Of a stretch of DNA of 64,000 nt, positions 59,313 to 64,000 are shown piece after piece. Positions within the stretch are counted from its first letter, which is position 1. The number at the start of each line of letters is the position of its first letter. The stretch covers positions 56,319 through 120,318 of the forward strand of contig NZ_NFSC01000022.1 of assembly GCF_002157505.1 (NCBI RefSeq), given 5' to 3'. The position numbers and the translations under genes are program-made. This DNA is from Arthrobacter agilis (GTDB lineage: Bacteria > Actinomycetota > Actinomycetes > Actinomycetales > Micrococcaceae). The notes under the pieces were generated by a model, which ran no database searches, was not told where the DNA came from, and saw only the letters and a program-made list of their open reading frames with translations.

Positions 59313-60108
59313 CTATTCGATCTTCGTGAGACCGGATCTGTTGCAGGTGTTCTGGGCTGGGATGCAGGCCGGTGAGTTCATCACTGGCGCTGTTGCTCCG
59401 ATCGAGACAAGCAGGCGTACCGGGCGTCGAGTGCTCCTCGAGGCCGGGTTGTACCCGTCGTAGGTGATCATGCGCAAGTCGGAGCCCTCGGTGTTGCCAT
59501 AAACGGTCTGGCTGGGAAATTCGTTCTTGGGGGTACTGCCCACCGCGATCGAACGTAAAAGTCGCAGTGGTTCCGTCCTCACGCAGGACCTCGATCGTGT
59601 CGCCTGTGGTGAGGTTGCGGAGGCCAGCGAAGATCCCGGGCCCGCCGTCGGTGGCATTGAGGTGCCCCAGCAGGACAGACGGCCTGCGCTCTCCCGGTGT
59701 CGGTGACTGGTTGTACCAGCTCGCCGGTGCGCCAGGCCCATCGGGCGGCACTTCCAGGGACCCGTTGTCCCGCAACCCGGTACTGAGGAGTTCTGACCGG
59801 GCGCCGGTGGAGGGAATGGAGAACGACACCGGTGGTGACGCTGGCAGAACTGCCGGTTGCTCTGCTGCGGCCGCTGTCTTGGGCCCTGGTGCGGTGCTCG
59901 CTGATCGTGTCGCCGTCGGCGTGGCCGCGGCAGTCGATGTGGTTTACGGGCCGGAAGCTGATGACTGCGTCGCCGTTGGTGGCGCCGCTGGTGCAGTTGA
60001 GGTACCGGTGCCGGTGTTGGCTTGGGTGGCGCAGCCGGTGAGGAGTAATAGAGCGACCGCCGCAGATACCAGGTGGTGTCTGCGGCGGTCGCTGGGTGAG
60101 CTGATCAT
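59313..60108 (-). pseudogene. Class F sortase pseudogene with three lesions
   Basis: Translation from the ATG at 60108 gives a lipoprotein-like N-terminus (SAAVALLLLTGCATQANTGT), then an in-frame TAA at codon 55 (59946-59944). Past it the frame continues with a sortase F domain: VSFSIPSTGARSELLSTGL, SLEVPPDGPG, WYNQSPTPGERRPSVLLGHL, GDTIEVLREDGTTATFTFDR. An extra base in the G-run at 59529-59533 shifts the frame; in the next frame PKNEFPSQTVYGNTEGSDLR follows, then MITYDGYNPAS, where the catalytic Cys of 'ITCGG' is Tyr (59460-59462). Nonsense, frameshift and active-site loss together show a dead gene. It sits beside its probable substrate gene. Confidence 0.85.
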
Positions 60109-60200
60109 GATGTGTCTTCCGTGGTCCGATCAGTTCGTACTGCTGGGACTGCTGCTACGTGCTGTTATCCGTCACGGGCGGATCGGTTGGTGCTGGCTGG

Positions 60201-60977
60201 TTATGCGTTGTGTGCTGCGCGGCGGCGAACGGCGAAGGTCCCGCTGGCTGCTGCTGCCAGGACGAGGCCGCCACCGAGGGCGAGGACGCCGGTGTTGGAG
60301 CCGGTGTCCTGGGCTACGCCGGTGTCGGCGCCACCGTTGGGCATGGAGCCCATCTGGGAGGCGACGAGCGTGCCGCACAGTGCGGGCGAGGTCGCGCCCA
60401 GGGGCAGGGAGGGCTCCAGGTCGCTCGGTGCGTTGAAGGCCTCAGGGGTGGAGGTGACCGTGGCGGGATCCAGGCCGTGGACGACGACGACGGCGGTGCC
60501 GGCTTCGAGGGACGCCTTGGTGGCGGCATCGAGGGTGATTTCACGCTGGATGGTGTAGCTGCCGCCCTGGCCGCCGAGCTGCAGGTTCAGGCCCTCAGCG
60601 GGGGTGGTGGCACCGGAGGTGGTCAGCGTCGTCTGGATGCCACCGTAGGACGCTGCGCCCTCGGTGGTGCTGAGGATCCCGTCACCATTGGCGTCATCGG
60701 CAGGTGTCGGGCACTTGCCCTGGGCTCCACCGTGGATGTGCTGGACGTGGGGGTACGGGGCGTCCATGAAGGTCTGGGCGAGACCGGAGACCTGCAGGTT
60801 CACGGTCGCCTTGTCACCCTTGACATCCAGGGTGATGGTGCCGGTACCGGTGGTCCCGCTGAGCTGACCCAGGGTCGAGGAGTAGGTGGCATCGGCGGCC
60901 ATTGCGGGCGAGCCTGCCATAGCGACGGCGCTGAGGGCGAGGGCCGGTACTGCGAGGAAGCGCATCTTCTTGTTCAT
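60201..60977 (-). CDS. CHRD-domain surface protein with C-terminal sorting-type signal
   Basis: This 258-residue protein has a Sec signal (MNKKMRFLAVPALALSAVAM, cleavage near AMAA). The CHRD domain (residues 35-200) shows GQLSGTTGTGTITLDVKGDK and the metal-like motif YPHVQHIHGGAQGKCP. The C-terminus (AQDTGSNTGVLALGGGLVLA, then AAAASGTFAVRRR) has the organisation of a sortase substrate: short motif, hydrophobic helix, arginines, but without a canonical LPxTG. The adjacent class F sortase gene on the same strand is inactivated, so anchoring must depend on another sortase or membrane retention. Confidence 0.85.
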   Translation of the reverse strand: MNKKMRFLAVPALALSAVAMAGSPAMAADATYSSTLGQLSGTTGTGTITLDVKGDKATVNLQVSGLAQTFMDAPYPHVQHIHGGAQGKCPTPADDANGDGILSTTEGAASYGGIQTTLTTSGATTPAEGLNLQLGGQGGSYTIQREITLDAATKASLEAGTAVVVVHGLDPATVTSTPEAFNAPSDLEPSLPLGATSPALCGTLVASQMGSMPNGGADTGVAQDTGSNTGVLALGGGLVLAAAASGTFAVRRRAAHNA

Positions 60978-60978
60978 G

Positions 60979-60990
60979 GGATATATATCC
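60979..60990. promoter_or_regulatory. Palindrome overlapping the ribosome site of the CHRD gene
   Basis: GGATATATATCC is a perfect 12-bp palindrome one base upstream of the CHRD start codon on the minus strand. AAGGA of the likely ribosome site is inside it, so either a protein bound to the DNA or intermolecular pairing could influence expression. Confidence 0.4.
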
Positions 60991-60993
60991 TTC

Positions 60994-61038
60994 ACTGTGC
61001 GATGAGACTGTGCGATGAGAACGAGTCCGGATCCGGAC
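60994..61038. repeat. 13-bp tandem duplication and 14-bp palindrome upstream of the CHRD gene
   Basis: ACTGTGCGATGAG occurs at 60994-61006 and 61007-61019 without change. GTCCGGATCCGGAC at 61025-61038 is a perfect palindrome. Together they occupy the expected promoter region of the CHRD gene and are candidate regulatory repeats. Confidence 0.55.
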
Positions 61039-61194
61039 ACGCACTGCCTGTGATTCGGAGCACTACGCCGCACGGATTGTTTTCCCCAGTAACCGATTCC
61101 CACCAGATGTCCTGGCGCGCCGTTGTGCCTCCTCAGGTTCGCCCACCATAAGCACCCCCGGCCAATAATAGAAAGCCTACGTATGAAAATGACC

Positions 61195-61240
61195 GGGGCA
61201 GATGTCGGGGCAGATGTCGGGGCAGATGTCGGGACAAATG
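61195..61240. repeat. 12-bp tandem repeat
   Basis: GGGGCAGATGTC is repeated three times exactly (61195-61230), followed by a degenerate copy. It does not belong to a recognisable gene, although the minus strand is open across it (Cys-Pro-Asp-Ile units). The rest of 61041-61905 contains no gene I can support; it must hold the promoter for the cupredoxin gene. Confidence 0.7.
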
Positions 61241-61905
61241 GTGAGGAAGATGACCAAGAACATGACTGATTGAGCAGCACGCCTCCGCTGCCCCGCGTAC
61301 CTGCTGTGAGTGTTGATCGTCATCGATCCCGGGCTCACGAGCTGCGACAGGGGCCCGTGAAAGGTCGTTCCGGAGCTTGCAGAACGACCCTGCCGGGCGA
61401 TTCGCGGAGTTACCGCCGGCTCGGCCAGGGCACACATGCCGGCCGAAAAACCGAAGATTACTGGGGCTAATTTGGTCGGGAATTTCACAGGTCCGGCCTG
61501 TACAGTCCATCTCATCTTCACGTGCGAATGAGGATCGACCCGGTCCGCCGGGTCCGAGCGTCGACGAACACCTAGGGCCTCCATCCCGATGTTCGCCGGC
61601 GCTCCTTCATGTGCCGCCCGCACACATTAAACCCGTGTTTGGTGGAGCATCACCTCGGGGCTGCCACCCGCCCTTTCACACTTGTAGATATCCCGATGAA
61701 TTGCCGGTTTTGTCCACCCGCGTGCACGAGTGCTGTGAAAAAGGCCGGCCTCTATCCCGTCCCTGATCACGGGTGCGACGAATTTCATGCGTCGGGGGTT
61801 TGCAATGGCGGCTCGGCTCGATCAGTCACCGGTCCTGGTGCCTCCCTCATCGCTTCGGCGGAGGGCACGATCATCATCATGCGTGACGACATTTCGGAGG
61901 AAACA

Positions 61906-62400
61906 ATGAAGACCACCAAGCATGCTGTACCCGCACTGATCCTCGCTGCCATGGTGATGGGCTCGGTCGCCTGCTCACCAGCAACCGACACAGCCGGCAC
62001 ATCAACATCCGGCGCGGCGGCAACCGACACGCCAGCTACTGCCCAGGCTAGTTCGGCTGCTGCTAGTTCAGCTGCGAGTTCGATGGCCGCCCCGACGGCG
62101 GAGCCCTCGGCCGGCACGGGCATGTCAGAGTCCGCTGAGGCCGCTCCCGCTGAGGAGGCGATGATCACGATTACGGACTTCGAGTACAAGATGCCCGACA
62201 GCATCGCCCCCGGCGCCGAGGTGACGGTTACCAATGAGGACACCGCCCCGCACACGGTTACCGCTGACGGGAAGGGAGAGTTCAACGTCGAGGTGGGCCC
62301 CGGTGAAACCGTGACCTTCACAGCCCCTGAAGAAGCCGGGGAATACCCGGTCATTTGCACCTACCACCCTAAAATGTCCGCGACGCTGGTCATCGGATGA
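61906..62400 (+). CDS. Cupredoxin-domain lipoprotein (blue copper type)
   Basis: This 164-residue protein starts MKTTKHAVPALILAAMVMGS behind GGAGG, with lipobox SVAC (cysteine near residue 23). An Ala/Ser/Thr-rich linker (residues 25-80) leads to a plastocyanin-like domain: ITITDFEYKMPDSIAPGAEV, then DTAPHTVTADG (first His ligand) and CTYHPKM (Cys, His, Met ligands). All four type-1 copper ligands are present. It is coupled to the downstream membrane protein gene by an ATGA overlap. Electron transfer at the outer membrane face is likely. Confidence 0.9.
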   Translation: MKTTKHAVPALILAAMVMGSVACSPATDTAGTSTSGAAATDTPATAQASSAAASSAASSMAAPTAEPSAGTGMSESAEAAPAEEAMITITDFEYKMPDSIAPGAEVTVTNEDTAPHTVTADGKGEFNVEVGPGETVTFTAPEEAGEYPVICTYHPKMSATLVIG

Positions 62401-62939
62401 CCGACCGCGACCACCCCCACCCACGGGAGGCCCGGGCGTGGATCCCCGGCATGGACTCGGACGGCGGGCACCGCCACCGACAGGCCGATGTGCAAGGACG
62501 CCGTCGGGCAGAGACCCCGGACAGGGGTGTGGCTCTACTGGTCCTGCGGATCCTCATCGCCGCGGCACTGATCGTCAGTGCTGTCATTCACTTCCAGCTC
62601 GCCGCAGGATTCCAGCAGGCAGCACCGGACGGGATAGGGGGCGGCATTCTCTTCCGCATCCAGGGCGCCGCCGCTGTCCTCGCCGCACTGTACGTGCTGG
62701 TCAGGGGAACACACCGGTCCTACCTGCTCGCCGCACTGGTGGCTCTGGCCTCCCTGGCAGCGGTCCTCGCCTACCGGTACATCCAGATCCCCACCATCGG
62801 TCCCATCCCTTCCCTGTACGAGCCCGTCTGGTACACCACCAAAACCATCACCGCCGTCGCCGAGGCACTCGCACTCATCCTCGCCCTCACCGCCCACGCC
62901 CTCCATCGAAAATCCCACCGCGCAGTAAGAACACGATGA
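62397..62939 (+). CDS. Four-helix membrane protein coupled to the cupredoxin gene
   Basis: This 180-residue protein starts at the ATG overlapping the cupredoxin stop (ATGA). It has a charged, His/Arg-rich cytoplasmic tail of about 40 residues (DSDGGHRHRQADVQGRRRAE), then four hydrophobic segments (VALLVLRILIAAALIVSAVI; IQGAAAVLAALYVLVRG; LLAALVALASLAAVLAYRYI; AEALALILALTAHAL). No catalytic motif. Similar small membrane proteins often accompany cupredoxin genes in actinobacteria; a role in electron transfer or copper handling is inferred only from coupling. Confidence 0.7.
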   Translation: MTDRDHPHPREARAWIPGMDSDGGHRHRQADVQGRRRAETPDRGVALLVLRILIAAALIVSAVIHFQLAAGFQQAAPDGIGGGILFRIQGAAAVLAALYVLVRGTHRSYLLAALVALASLAAVLAYRYIQIPTIGPIPSLYEPVWYTTKTITAVAEALALILALTAHALHRKSHRAVRTR

Positions 62940-63843
62940 CCGCGGGAATGAAATGGGACGCTAACGGCCCCCGCGTCCGCGCGCACGAAGAAGTGTCGGG
63001 TGCAGTTGCACCACGGGTCATCGCCCCACACATCCCCCGCCGACGCACCGCTACCTGCCGACACACCGCTAGCTGAGGTTTCCTCCGTGGGGATACTCGC
63101 ACCGGATCCGGTACCACCAGATGCAGCTGCGTCGGGTTCAGTCGCGGTCCGGTCTCCGTTCACGTTCAACGGGTTCTCATCGACTGCACCACACACCGTT
63201 TATCGGACAGTCCCGTGGATCGCGACACGGATCAGTTGTTGCTGCTTGTGGTTCAGTGCAGCGTCAGGACAGGCTCGCACTATGGGGCGAGCACGACGAG
63301 GGTGCGTATTGAGCTACTGGTGCTCTCAACCGGTCAACGCACCGTCCGTAACCTATGAAGGTAGGTGCTGAGAATGGTGCTTGACGATGGGTTCACGGTT
63401 GCGCAGCAGGACCAACTCTGGTCATGGTGGCCGCAACGTGGGTTCCTCGTCCTAGGTACTTCAGGTGGAACAGGTGGTCAACCCTGGAATGGGGTATGGG
63501 TTACTGGGCAGTCGGTGTCCTTGAGATTTTAGGGTGGAACCTATGCGACAGAAGCCTTGTACCAGGATTTGCGGCCAGCGTGAGGCGCCGGGTGAGATGT
63601 GACCGGCGTCGAGCGGGATTCTGAGTCCGTCCCGCACTCCATCGCCGGTTACTGCGCGTGTGCTGGCCAGGGTCTGTGTCGATGGGCGTCAGTAACTGGT
63701 GGGTAGGGATGTGAAGCCCCGCGCCAAGGGTGGGGGTGGTGTTCCGGATAATCTGCCGCCGGTTCATCGAAGTGGTTGAGGCAGGAATGGAATGGGGGGT
63801 GAGATGAGGGCGCCACGCAAGTCGGCGCAAGGAGGCGTGCCCT
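62940..63843. other. Gene-poor stretch, possible transposase scrap at 63374-63532
   Basis: Nothing in 62940-63370 is convincing. A 52-codon frame at 63374-63532 begins MVLDDGFTVAQQDQLWSWW, behind a GGTAGG-type site, resembling the N-terminus of some IS30-family transposases, but the continuation does not match. Two copies of CCGAC(G/A)CACCGCTA lie near 63039 and 63057. Sequence 63640-63830 presumably holds the promoter of the GAF-domain gene. Confidence 0.3.
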
Positions 63844-64000
63844 ATGACCGATGTGGTGTCGGGGATAGCGCTGGAGGATGAGCAGAAGCGCCTGGCATCG
63901 CTGGCGTCCACTGAACTCCTCGACAGTGCTTCCGAGGAGCGGTTCGACCGGGTCACCCGGCTTGCCCAGATGCTCTTCGGGGTGAGTACCGCAACGGTGG
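63844..64000 (+). CDS. GAF-domain signalling protein, N-terminal part
   Basis: The ATG at 63844 follows AAGGAGG. The first 52 residues read MTDVVSGIALEDEQKRLASL, then ASTELLDSASEERFDRVTRL and AQMLFGVSTATV. The pattern 'L..T.LLD...EE.FDR.TRLA...F.V..A.V' is the entry of a GAF domain found in histidine kinases, diguanylate cyclases and SpoIIE-type phosphatases. The gene runs off the right edge, so the output domain is unknown. Confidence 0.75.
   Translation, partial: MTDVVSGIALEDEQKRLASLASTELLDSASEERFDRVTRLAQMLFGVSTATV

Noticed and set aside
61195..61240. 12-bp tandem repeat as a CRISPR array
   Set aside because: No spacers and only three exact units; no cas genes in the window.
63501..63956. 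A 151-codon minus-strand frame opposite the GAF-domain gene
   Set aside because: Rich in Arg/Ser/Thr with no motif; the plus-strand GAF frame has an AAGGAGG site and clear family similarity.

Overview
The window is chromosomal DNA of a high-GC Gram-positive actinobacterium. An Arthrobacter-like member of the Micrococcaceae is the best guess (inference from gene content, GC-rich codon use, several apparently leaderless promoters, and sortase and CHRD-domain genes); no rRNA is present to confirm it. Most of it is ordinary core or accessory metabolism. GC-poor or scrambled patches (about 11.7-15.5 kb and 50.2-56.5 kb) carry foreign or decayed genes.

Layout. 0-2 kb: a likely RiPP (ribosomal peptide) locus running off the left edge, with a small LanB/thiopeptide-type enzyme, a 46-residue peptide containing two SWDWPK motifs, and a divergent LuxR-type regulator. 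2-10 kb: a class I aminotransferase, a branched-chain-type 2-oxo acid dehydrogenase operon (E1 alpha, E1 beta, E2) behind a palindromic operator, a HisC-like aminotransferase, and an alpha/beta hydrolase with a WXG100-like partner. 10-17 kb: purB, then a low-GC island (relaxase scrap, YhcG scrap, an intact PD-(D/E)XK nuclease-NTPase fusion that may be anti-phage, and a 29-bp dif-like palindrome), a GH43 remnant and a lipase maturation factor. 17-35 kb: LigT, FHA, aldo/keto reductase, a cryptochrome/photolyase lacking Fe-S ligands, a Rieske oxidoreductase, TfoX-N, MscL, two TetR/MFS pairs, an NCS1 permease with alcohol dehydrogenase, nagB, and a second HisC-like aminotransferase with YitT and an Lrp regulator.

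35-50 kb looks devoted to sulfur. An eight-gene leftward operon encodes an ABC importer with two paralogous binding lipoproteins, three flavin monooxygenase-type proteins and a DUF1684 protein. A divergent FAD/NAD(P)-binding protein and acetyltransferase follow, then metF-metE behind a recognisable SAM-I (S-box) riboswitch. Import and oxidative cleavage of an organosulfur compound could supply sulfur for methionine synthesis (inference).

50-64 kb: a secreted protein, initiator tRNA-fMet, a saccharopine-dehydrogenase-like reductase, several gene scraps (alpha/beta hydrolase, purine nucleoside phosphorylase, serine recombinases), an Lrp/rhodanese divergent pair, a PRC-barrel/DUF2382 stress-type protein, a triply damaged class F sortase beside its likely CHRD substrate, a cupredoxin/membrane-protein pair, and the start of a GAF-domain protein at the right edge.
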